A stretch of 64,000 nucleotides of DNA, from NCBI RefSeq assembly GCF_021018805.1, contig NC_086248.1, positions 93,331,239 through 93,395,238 of the forward strand, written 5' to 3'. Below are positions 24,001-36,000 of the stretch, one piece after another; positions within the stretch are counted from its first letter, which is position 1, and each line of letters starts with the position of its first letter. The notes under the pieces were generated by a model. The model made no database searches. It saw only the letters and a list, made by a program, of their open reading frames with translations, and had not been told where the DNA came from. Made by a program: the position numbers and the translations under genes. Origin of the DNA: Prinia subflava. Taxonomy: Eukaryota > Chordata > Aves > Passeriformes > Cisticolidae.

Positions 24001-27000
24001 GTGAAGAGTTTGGAAAGCCTCGACAGATCCTGGAGTTTGGTGAGTGCCTGCTCATTGCATTTGACCTGTGTTGGATAATGCCCCTCAAAGCAACAAACCT
24101 GGCTGTGGCCCACCTGACTCCTTGGAACAAGCAAAGACACATGGGTGATGGGAACATATAAATTCTATCCTATCCTTGTATGTTACTTTATGGAGCTGTA
24201 TAGTCACTGATGTTAAAGTTGTATAGCTACTGATAGAATTATACAGCTGTTGATTTTGTTAATATCCTATCATGCAGCCTTTGGTTTATTCATGTATGTT
24301 GCTATTGATATTGTCAATATTCTATAAATGTAGGTATAAGGATTTTGATTGTCAATATTCCATAAGTGTAGGTATAAGATTTTGATGAAATGTAATGTAG
24401 ATTTGGGGAATGAATCAAGGTCAGTACACAGACACATTCCAGTGCTAGTGGAACCTACATAAAAAGGTATTTGTAGTACCATGTTTGCTATTTCTTCTGC
24501 AAGGGCCCTGTAGAAGGATGGTAAACATGGCATTTACTTAAAAGAAAAAGAAAGGGGAATTGAAGGCACACAGTTGTGGTGATTGGGAATAGGGCTGTGG
24601 TTGAGCCTTCATCCCTAATATGCTACAACTGTGTAGGACAGGTGAAACAGTACTGAAGATAAAGAAACATGGAATGCTGAGGTGTACCTGACCGGTCACA
24701 GAAGGGTAGATAGAGTGCACAGGTGGAATGCATGTAAGATAAAGGGTATAAAAGGCTGTACTGGGAGGCAATAAGATGGTGATGGCTTGAAGCCTTCTTT
24801 GGTGTCAGTCATACCTCCTCCTCACCTGCAACTCTAGAAGAGAACAGTAGACTTTGAGAATTTTGAGTATCTAACCTATGACCGTGTCCTTCTAGGCCTT
24901 TTGGCTGTATCTCCAGGAAGTTATGACATTTAGACTTTTATCACAGTTCCAAAGAACAGACCAATCTCTCACAGGTGACGCGCGGCAGCACCCCGGAGGA
25001 GCAGGAGCCTTACCAAGCCACGGCCAGCAGAGCGGTGGTTGTGAATGATGGCATCCCAAGGTGACTCGTCGAAAGTCTTCTTGTCGTAGAGGTTGAGCAG
25101 CTGGCTGACACTGCGATGCAGAGAGGCGGGGGAATACGTGCGGCTCAGCTGGCCCTGGCTCGGCCTCCTCCCCCCGCGGAAGCTGCGGTTGCTCGTGGGA
25201 GAACCAGACCCTGGGATTTTCGTATCTGCTAGTCCCTGTAAAGTAGACACAGACTGATAAATAAAATAATAAAGGGTATGGTTTTAAATAATTCAGCTGA
25301 ACAAAAACAAAGCAGGAGTGGAACAGAACAGAAAAAACCATGCCTTGAAATCATGCACAGTAATAAACAGAAGAAAAAAAAAAACCCAGACCTTTCCCCA
25401 CTGTAGAACAATCCTATCATTAAAAACAAACAAAAAAACCCACCAATGCTAAACCAGGGTTTTCCTCAATTTTCTTCTTTTCTTCTTCTTCCTAATTTTT
25501 TTTTTTTTAAGTGCCAACAAGCAGAAGTCCATAGAGTTTTGATTACCAGAATGAGAGCCCAGACTTGCACAGCAAGAGGATGTTTGCAGACCTTTTCATG
25601 ACCAGGGGAAAAATCATTCACCCACCAGGAGAAACATGCAGTGTCAGATGCCTTTGTGCATGCTTGAGTCATCTGACACACCACAGGTCTAGCCACTCTG
25701 CAAGCTGAGGACTCTACCTCAAAGTGCGTTGTGTATCTTTTGAGAGTGACGCTGCTTGATGAATCGGATGTGTCAGCAATAGTTTCAAACTGAGATTAAA
25801 GAGAGGGAGGAAAAGCATTAGGGCAGGGCAAGGTGCAGTGTAGGTGTACCTGACAGAGGGTGTGAATTAGCTGCAGCTCCGTGAGGGAGAGCAGTGTAGC
25901 AGGATGTGGGGAGCAGGGGAACTGGCAAACACCAGGCACTATCTAATTTAAGTGGTCAAGTACTGTGTGAGCAGCCAGCACTGCTTCACTAACAATTTTA
26001 AAGCAAGCAGTTTTGCCATTCCATAACTCTGTTCTAACTTCTCAGATCAGTCCTTCAACTGCTGCACTAAGCAATCTTCCTTTCTATTAAATCCATGAGC
26101 TGCTGGAAGAAGAAAAAGGAAAAAATAACAAAAAAAAAAAAGGAAAAAAAAAAAAAAGAAAGTAAAAGAAAGGGCAGGAACGTGAAAAGGATTTGTGCAG
26201 GCATGCCAACAGCAAAGACATTTTAAAGTCAAGTGGAATAACACAAGATGACAGACTGCAGAGGAAAAGGAATCAAAACCATGAGACCAAAAAAAAAGTT
26301 TCTTATGCTCTTAGCCTTTGCCAGGAGAGGGGCACACTGGAAATCCCATTGTTTCCAAGAGCTTCTTGGTTGAGGCACAGATGCAGTGTCTTGGCACTGA
26401 GACAAGAAGGAACAGAATGCGTGAAGGATGCAGGAGTCACTATGCTGCTTGATGGTGCTCACAGGAAAAAGAAGCTGAGAAGTGACAAGAAGAATCATCT
26501 CACAGCCTGTGTCAGGGAAGAAGCTTGAAAACGGAAGGCATGGCTGCCCCCATTCTCAATCCCATAACAATTCCCATATTCCTTTTTCTTTGCCTTTTCA
26601 AGGGGTAGGATAGCACTACTACTCTGCTACATGATGGAACACGTTTTTTATGCTATTTTTTTCATGAGAATTATGACTTCTCATGATAAAAAGCCTTCCC
26701 CTTTATCACTTTCCAGCAGCCCTCCTCTCACCACTCCAATGGTCCCACTGTGGGTCTGTGTGCACAAACGCACACATGCATTTTGTGAAGTTCCCTAGCT
26801 TTTCCCTGATTACTCTCACTCTACTCCAAACCTTCCTGGCATGCAGCTTGTCCTAGAGCAGTCCATCTGGGTGGGTAGATGGATACTGGCAAGAAATAAA
26901 GCCTCTCCCTAAGTTTTGTTCTTTGCAGGCATATCTCCTGGATACCTGACAAAGACTGTCAGATTGATCCTGGTTATCCATCCACAGCAGGCAGCTGGGA

Positions 27001-30000
27001 ATACACGAGAGGTTCCTCTGAAAAGCACATTTTATCATCTACCTTCTCACAGTGTGCCAAAGACTTCTCAGCTCTATTGTAAATGTCAGCTAACATGAGG
27101 CGACAGCAATGGTTTTGCATTTTCTGTGACTCCAGATCCAAAGTTTGTCTTGGGCACCAGAAGCATTTCAGAGCCTGCAGACCAAATGTCCCAGGGCTCT
27201 ATCTGGACCAAGCACTTGTGACCTTGGTCTGTGTGCCCATGCAGATATGGCCCATATGGGACCAGACCGTCCTTTCCCTACACTAAACAACCTCCATTTG
27301 GTAACCAAGTGTGCAACAAAATTTTGGAAGGAGGAAGAAAAGTCTGTGTGTGTGTTTGATGGGGCAGGTGTCACGCATATACATGGGTTGCATTTTTCCA
27401 AACGTACCGGATGGGTTTCCCCTGATGAATACACACTCATTGGTGATGTTCTTTTCTGGAGTGGAACTAAAGGAGGCCTGTCTCGTGCATAGGGTTGCTT
27501 GTGGACCTTCCTCTGAAGAATTAAGGAGAGAAGAATGGCCAAGAGGATCAAACCCAGAACTACCATCAGCACTGCAAACCACAACTCGTTGTAGAATTTT
27601 GCACGTTTGGACTCCGCTTTGTCCTTCTCTCCAGGTGTTGTCAAGATCAGACCTGTAAAAAGAGGGATTAGGGGAGAAAGGGACAGTTATTTCAAGAAGC
27701 ATTTAACAATATGCCATCCCTTTCCTCGCTAATAAATTAGGCAGAAATTTAAGTAATTTTGTCGTCATGTGCTTATTTGCACTTATGTTCAAGGTGGCAT
27801 AATGGTTCAATATGCTAGCGGGCTGCAATAAAAAACTTACTACCCCCAAGAGACCCTGCTTAAAGCTCTGGCATTGCTGCTTAGGCTGGAAATCACCACT
27901 GCATCAGCAGCTCTTCCAAAGGGAGGTGGTGGTGGTGGAATGTGAGGAAAAAGGGGTTCTCCAAGTAACCTTGAAGAGTGGAAATTACTATGGTAATTTC
28001 AGAGTGGTACAAACAGAGGACATTCTCTCCAGAACAACCGTGCAGTGGCAGGCCTGTGCAGTTAATGAAAGAGAGGGAGCAAGGCTTTAATACATTAATA
28101 CAAAAGCAAGCAACGTGAGCCATTTTACTATTCTTTTCCCCCACCTACTAGAAAACAAAACAAGAGTTTCTGGGTTGGCTTTGCTCATACACAACACAAG
28201 TGTAAGAGATCTCAGTGACAGTATTTCCTGGTTATTTGCAATCCTACATGTATAACCAAACTCTTGGCCAAGGAATTTTCAACACCTTTGCTTGCAAGCC
28301 TCCCCTGCAAGTTGCCCACAGTGCCATTCAAGTTTTCAATAGACTCTGGGTAAAAGCAGCAATCAAAAGAACAAAGCAGAAGAGTTTGGAAGGTGGTGGG
28401 TGTAGAGCAACTGGAAACATTTTGTAATGCCTTTAAGGCAGCTTTGCCTGAAATTCTGCAGGATAATGGAGTGAAAGCATGAAAGGGTATATAAGGGAAA
28501 TGTAGAGTGAAGACTAATTGCAAATATAAGGCAGATCTATTTTAAAAAGCTGAATAAGATGCTACACAAAAGTTACTTAATTAAATCAGTTAATTCAGTT
28601 CGAAGCAGTTCAAACAAGAAACTTAGCAGAAAAGGCACAACATTTTGGAGCAATATACTTAGGTAAAAATAAAAGAAAAAATATTACATGCCTGAGGAGA
28701 AGATCTGAAGCTAATTATGAGAATTTTCCCACCCTTAGACGTGTTCAAGGCCAGGCAGAATGGGGCTTTGAGCAACCTGGTCTAGTGGAAGTTGTCTTGC
28801 ATGGCAGGAAGTAGATGATCTTAAAGTCCCTTCCAACCCAACCATTTTATGATTCTATGATGGTTGGACACAATGATCTTAAAGGTCATTTCCAACCTAA
28901 AGGACTCAGCATGACCCTGTGATGTGAAGAACAGAAATCCATACATGGCAAAAAACCCACCTACATACCTCGTACACAAGGCACTAAGGAAGCCCCTGAT
29001 ACTGCAGTGAGATGCCATCCTGCCTGGCATGCACTAATACGAAATTTCAAGCACAAACACATCAAATGAATAGGTACTAGGTAATTTCTTCATGTATTTA
29101 CCTACTCCCTCTCCAGCATTGTACTTGATGACTGGTGTAGTAGCACTCCCTTCATCGGTGACACAGGTCACTTGAAACAAAAAGGCTGAGCAAAAAAATT
29201 AGAAAATGCTGTCAGCAGCAGAAATAAAAAATTCTTTAAGTTTTGCTTTCTCACCATTATTTACCAGCGAACAGCCAGGTCTAAAAAAACAAGGCAGGAA
29301 TAGCTCATAACCCACCTGAGTCCCATACCAGAGCTTCACAATTCTTTACACATTAATATTGAAATTCCAAACTATGAAACATGGTAGATCATAAGCAATC
29401 ATCCCTATGACGTTGCTACAAATTATGTTCCTCTTGCACTATTCAATTCCTCCTCTTCCAGTGTAACTGGCAACTTCCAATTTTTTTAATAACTTTGTCT
29501 AAGTCCCTCATACTTCATTCAAGGCTAAAACAAACATATTAAAAACACTTGAATAAAAACAAATACAGTATTAGCACCATTGTAGTAATCAGGAAGACAA
29601 AAATAAATTACAAAATTCTTTGACAAACAAAAATCCTTATGTCATAAAAACAGAAAACATTTTTCTTACTGTTTTATCTTTTTTTTACTCATGTTGATAG
29701 TTTCCTTTTACTTTAAAGACTGCAGATTTCTAAAAGGAAACTGTATTTCAAAACATGGCTGTTTCCAAGAGCTACTGACTTTATTTGATTCAAATGAGAA
29801 TTCAAGCTCCAGTCTTTCCTGAAACTGAAGATTTCTATACTTTTCCCTGACTGTAGCCTGGAAAGATGGAATTACAACACAGCTCTAGGATTTGGGAAAG
29901 CTTGACCCTCTCTGAGAATCTAAACAGTTTCACCCAGTCAGGTATAATGTTTAAGAGGAAGCTTAGCTCTATGGACTTTTTTTCAAGGATTTGTTTAGAT

Positions 30001-33000
30001 ACATTCTGGCATGCCTGTACGCTCCTTTGGTCTTAGCTTGGGATTGCAATGGAGAATTTTTGTTTTAGAAGTTCATCATACAATGCTATTAATTTAGCTC
30101 AACAGACTCTCCAGAGGGGAAGCTGTACTGACTTTTGTCGGACGTCCTTGGCAAGTAGAGCTCGGTGTCGAAGCCGCTGTAGATGCGCCGCCCGCTCTCC
30201 GTCAGCGCGTACTCCTTGAGGCGCCCGTTCAGCACGAAGGTGCGGCTCCAGTCGATGTGGATGGTGGACAGGTTGCTGACCACGGAGAACGGAGCCATGT
30301 ACCGGGGTGCTGCACAGCAAGGAAAGAGAGCTCAGTTCCAGACAACGGGCTACAAGTGATTTGGTGACTGAGTTATACAGCAAGGAGAAAGAGATTCTCC
30401 ATGCCACAGCTCTCTGCCACATGCACTCCCTCATGCTCTCATATCCGTGTGTATGATTAGGGAAGATACAAGGAGAAGAGAAAAAGCTGCTGTAGCATGC
30501 CAGCCGCTGCAGTGAGAAAGCAGAGATATATCCTGAAAACAAATATTGAACTCCCTCCCTTCGTCTTTGTGTATGTGGTACCGACACTAAAACTCCATAA
30601 ATTAAATTCTAGCTCAAGGCAGAGGACAAGGAGACACAGGAGGCTGTGCAAGCCTGGCTGCAGCAGCCTGGGCTGTGGGGACTGCTATGGAGAGGGCTCT
30701 TTTGCAAGCACCAAGAAACTGCCAAGATCTTTAACACATGCGCATGCATGAAAACATGGGGTTTCAGAAAAGTGAGAACAGATGGCAGGCAGACAGAAAA
30801 GAAACCCAGAACTCACTTCAGGGAGGAAGAGTTCATCAGTTGGGCTCAACAGCTTGCTGACAAAAAACTTCATTTAAGTTTGAGGTGGTCCTTTCTTGTG
30901 GTGCTGCCATTAAGCCATCTGCCCCGTATTTGCTGGTTTGTTCATAGGAAATCTGCTTGTCCAGCTGCACTTTGCAGCTAATTGCCCACTGTCACTAAAG
31001 CAAGCCTTCGAGGCAAGAGGAAGCAGAGGGACTCAAGGAAGGAGGCAGTCAGAGAAACTCTGAAAACCTGGTGTGAAGAGGTCAGCAAGGCAAGCAAAGC
31101 AAGACTGAAAGAAGAGGACTGTGGACCTAGTGGGTGGGAGATTAAAAATTGATTTCAAATCATTTTCTTCTATGTGTCTCAACAGTTCCTTATGAATTTT
31201 CTCTATTTAAAAGTTCATAATCATGTTCCAGCCTTTTAACTTGCAATTTAATGAAACACAGCTTTGGACATAAGGGATCTTTCCTTTTGTTTGTTTGTTT
31301 TTTGTTGGTTGTTCGGCTTCTTGTGTTTTTTTCTTTTCCTTTGTTTTTGGTGTGGGTTTGGTTTTTTTTTCCAGTGGTAACATTAAAGAAAATCTAGGCC
31401 TGTTCCACCTGAATCCCTTTCAGTTAAGGATGTATCAGATTACAGATTTTGAGTAATTACTTGGCAGAACTACCAAATGATGCAAAAGGGTTTTTTAGAA
31501 AGGTGATTCTAAAATCCTGACATGAGATAAAAAGTGAACGTCGCCTTTGCCCTGACTTAACAGGCTGAGATGAAATGCCCATCTCATCTGTTATGGAATG
31601 ACTGTGGCTACAGCACTATAGATCTTTTTAATAAAAGCTGATGTTAGACTACTACAAATTCAGTTTTGATGGCAAAATCTATTCTGCCTGTAGGCACAAG
31701 TCCTGCATGTTTAATTTCCATGCATATCACCACATGGCCTTAAAGCACTGCCTGCGGTGGTTGGACAGCAACAAATTCTTACTTCAGTGTTCACAACCAT
31801 CCAGTCATTCAGATGACATCCAAGAAAAACTTTTACGAGTCCTAGCAGAAGTGTGGCATGAATTAGGACAATAAGATTGTTCCTGAAAGCAATCACCAGG
31901 TCTCTTTCAAGATCTCCACTTTTCCAAGGCATTATTTATGGCAGTATATTTATTACTACACATAAGCCTTCTGGTAATACTTGAACATTTTATGTTCTGC
32001 AGCTTTGCTGCCCATTTTCAGTAAAATAAAAGGTTTCCAGGCTCCCAAGATAGAGGATGAGATATCAGGTGATGAGCAAAGAAATATTTTTGAAGGAATG
32101 AGCAGTTAAGCCTCAGAGCAGAATTTCAATGAATGTGCAGCAGAGACACAGTGACCAGGGACATGGAAGAAGAGGTTTCTGGGGATGTCCTCTCTCCCAG
32201 AGGTGGGAAATTCATTTGGTTCTCTGCAGCCCCAGGCCTCAGAAACAGGCATCACTGGTCAGTGAACCACTTCTCATACTCACGCTCCTTTTCCGTAGTG
32301 AATCCGATCCATTCGGAGGCGCTACTGCCAACAGAGTTGTAGGACACAACTCGCAGGTTGTACGTCGTGTAAGGCTCCAGGTTGGACACGTTGGCACTCT
32401 GCCCTTTCCCTGTGTACTTCACCTCAGTTGGGCCAGGACTGCAAGCCTTCGCCGCTGGCTGCAGGTTTGGAGGACAAGCCACGTACACGTGGAGCTCGTA
32501 GCTGAGAACAAAGTTGAGACTTTGATGAAGGAAGGTCCTTAAATAACATAAAAGCCAATCCCACATTTCATCCTAACTGCTGTCTCTGGCTACCGGAGAA
32601 GAAAATTGACCTGATCTCAGTTTTTCTCTTGGAGATTTTGGTCCTGTCAGATAACTGGGCAATTGTGGTGGTAAGTCAGTCACACTCACTCTTGATGCCT
32701 GTTACTTTGCTTCTGCAAGTCAGGATTTTTTTACCTAAGTAACTCCAGATCTCTCATCACTGCCAGTTGAACTGACAGCTATTTGACTACACTACCACAG
32801 CTGTCAGATAATCACCTCCACTCACAACAGCTCATCCTTTCCACCTTCATCCTCCCCAGTATCCTCCCCAGGAGAAAAGCAATCACTGTATGTAAACACT
32901 TCCCAGAAGATGTTCAGGCCACAGGCAATATCACCACCAACATGCCAAGGGAGGAAGACAACGGCCACAGCTGTCCAGAACTCTCAGCCAGGCAATTCCA

Positions 33001-36000
33001 GCTCAGGCTGTTCTGGCACCAGCTCCAGCCAAGGTGTGCAGGTTCAGCTGGGCTCCTACCTGGTGACAATGCCGTTGGGTGACTGGGGGGCACTCCACTG
33101 GAAGGAGGCGTTCCTGGAGGTGACGGTGCGGATCTGCGGCGGAGGCTGCTCTGAGGGCGGGGCCGGCTGCGTGGTGAACTCAGCCATGGGCCCTTTGCTG
33201 CAGCAGTTGAAACAGGTGCAGGCCTCCACACCAATGGAGTACGTGGTGAAGGGTTTTAGCCCATGTATTGTCTGCTGGGTGGCAGTCCCTTCTGACAGCT
33301 GTAACAATTAAGACGAAACTTGTCACAGCTTCAAGCACCACAAGTACTGAATGAGAGTGATGGAGGTGAATTAACCTCAGAAGAAGATTGGCAGAAGATT
33401 CTGCATGTCCTTTAAGTCTGACACTAATGCAGCTGTTGTGTAATGGGAACTCTGTGGCTTTCTCCTATTATAAAGTTAAAGGACACTCTTCAAAAGAAAA
33501 GACCATGCCATCAGTGGCCTCGAGACAACTTTAGCTGAGCTGTGACCACTGTATGTCAACTGCAAATGTCATTCTCAGCAACAAAGAAGCTGAAGACTCT
33601 GGGATAAGTGGCACCGAAGCAGAAAAGAAATTAATGTGGAAAATATATCCATGATAAACGTGCTAGCAAATAATCATGCATATCTCACAAGGTTCCTCAA
33701 TGCGAATGCAGGAAACAGCGCTGGGCAGTGTGACACCAGTGTGTCTGGTGGGTCAGGTCACTCCCAGACAGGAGAATGTGCCCTCTGGTAGGTATCTCTG
33801 AGTCAAGAGCCAACACTATGCTGCTCTGCATTCAAACAGACACTGTGCTGGGTAAGCCTGTTAGGAAGCTTTCCTAAGCTCAGCAAGGGAACCTGGCAGT
33901 TCTGGCAAAGGAATCAGTGCCCTGTTCTGAAACTGCTCACAGGAACTGCCACTTCACCTTTTTGTTGTAGCCATTTGTTGGTATAGCCTTTTTGAAGCCA
34001 AAGAAATAAAAATATGTAGAAAACACCAACAAGGGACAACATCTGCTCTCATTTGGCAGCATGCGATTTAGCAGAGTTCAGCAAAAAATAAGGAGAGAGT
34101 CAAGCAAGCAAAGGGAAGCACTTGGTTCTTCTTGATGCCAGAGCCAGAGCCAAGCCAGCAGCATGGCAGGTGTGAGGGAATGGAAATGGAAGGCCATGCA
34201 GGCACCAATGGGACAAGCTGGCTGGATCAGACACAGACACAGCCAAGTGCACTGGAAGGAATGAATGGGTAAGGTGAAATCAGTAGACAGCTTAAGCTCA
34301 CAGACAGGACAGTGCACTGCAGAGCAGCTAATGATGGGAGGCCAGGAGAGGAAGACGGTCTGTGATCAACAGTAGCAGCTTGTAAAAACAAAACGGTTAA
34401 AGCTAGAAAATACAAGTGGAAATGGAAGTACAAAAAAAGTGCTGACAATACTCACCACCACATCAGTCCCTCTGGTATCATTAGAAAACAGCCTGTAGAT
34501 ACTGACCACCCCGTTAGGCTTAAGAGGGGGGCTGATGCTCACCACAGCCACAGTGGACGCCACAGTGTTGAAGAGGGGAGCTCCCAGGCCCTCGGGAGGG
34601 GCAGGGCCTGTCCGGCAGCGGGACCAGCTGCTTGGCGTCCGGCCCACGGAGTTTACCGACCACACCTTTGGCACGAAACCAAAGAAACTCTTAGCAAAGA
34701 AATCAAACCCACAGAATATCTGCTTTTAGCCAGAGGGGCTACTGCGGCTCTACTGACACTGGGTAAAAGACAGTGCAATGGCCCCCCTGGAAAATGTCCC
34801 TTGATGGCCACTCAGCATCTGTGGTGACCAGTGACTTTCTAACTGAACAGTGGAATATTTCCCACTGCACACTTAGGGAAAAGAAGCAAAAGTCATGTCT
34901 CAGGCAGTGTGTGCTCCTGTGTCTCCTTCATTCGTGACCCCCAAACTCTAAATTCTGGTTGCAGCAGCCCTCTTATTAGAGGGTGAAAATGACCCAAGGC
35001 ACAGACTTCTTGTTTATCACAGCATGAAAAGGGTCCTGGTTTATTCCTCTTCATGGCTCAATCATCTTAACACCAACCATTCACTGACTCTGGCTGCAGC
35101 AAGCTCCTGCTGTAGGTTTCCCTTGCAGCCTGACTGCTGGTTAATTCCTGCTAAACTGTGACTGCAGGTATTGATTTGCAGACTCTGACTGCAGGCCTTT
35201 ACCCAGCTAGACTGTGACTGCAGGTTCCAACAACAGGCTCAAACTGCAGACCTAGAATGACCTCACAGCAGTGATTCCTTCTCCCCAGGATCCTGCTTCA
35301 TGCCCTCTCCTTCATGCTCCTCAAGGTTCCTCCTCCATGATGATCCTCCCCTTGCCAGCTCACCCCCTTTTATCTCACTCATCAGGCTCTGCAATCACTA
35401 AGAACAATGTTTGCAAATACATTTGAACAAAAATACTGATATCTAGTCTGGGAAATTTCTTTCTTCTGCACACTTTCTTCATGTATGCAGACAGCCCCAA
35501 TGAATTCAGCCTGGCCTTGGGTGACACTTAAAAGTTGTATTTACCATGACTGAATCACACAAGCCAAACTCTAGTTACTCTTTAGAACTAGTGAGTTTTG
35601 CAGAAACATCCCTTTCTTAAAAATATGAATGTATCAGTTATTTGGCAACATTTTCAGTAACTTCTAATATAAATAGGGCCCACTGAAGTGTATGGTCAAT
35701 TCAGCATCTCTCATTTATTTTCACAACAACACTTCTTTATTGCACGAGCACAAAGGCAATGACTTCAGTTCCAAGATTTCAAAAATTAGCAGCTTGAATT
35801 AGGCCTGATTAAAACCCACATGTCTCTATGAACTATGCCTACTGATTTTGTCAGCTACCCAAAACCAGAGTGATCTTCAGACTACATAAAACTCAGCACT
35901 TATTAAACACACTCTCCAACAAATCTGCATGAAAATTAAATTTTGCTTTCATCAAGGACTGAATAAACATATGGAAGGATGTATAATCTTATTTATCAAA

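Larger units (their letters stand above)
21023..25013. other. Last USH2A intron
   Basis: 4 kb intron. It includes a T run near 22478-22490 and, at its far end, the LTR-like stretch listed separately (24240-24850). Otherwise it looks like plain AT-rich unique sequence. Confidence 0.55.

Noticed and set aside
24969..25013. Read-through of the 25014 donor giving an alternative tail ending RHL
   Set aside because: It would need intron retention. The sequence after the donor is GC-rich and lacks a PDZ motif (no Ser/Thr at position -2), and the canonical DTHL exon is present at 20933.
26047..26244. A Phe-rich minus-strand open frame
   Set aside because: It is a translation of the A-rich low-complexity tract at about 26108-26175.
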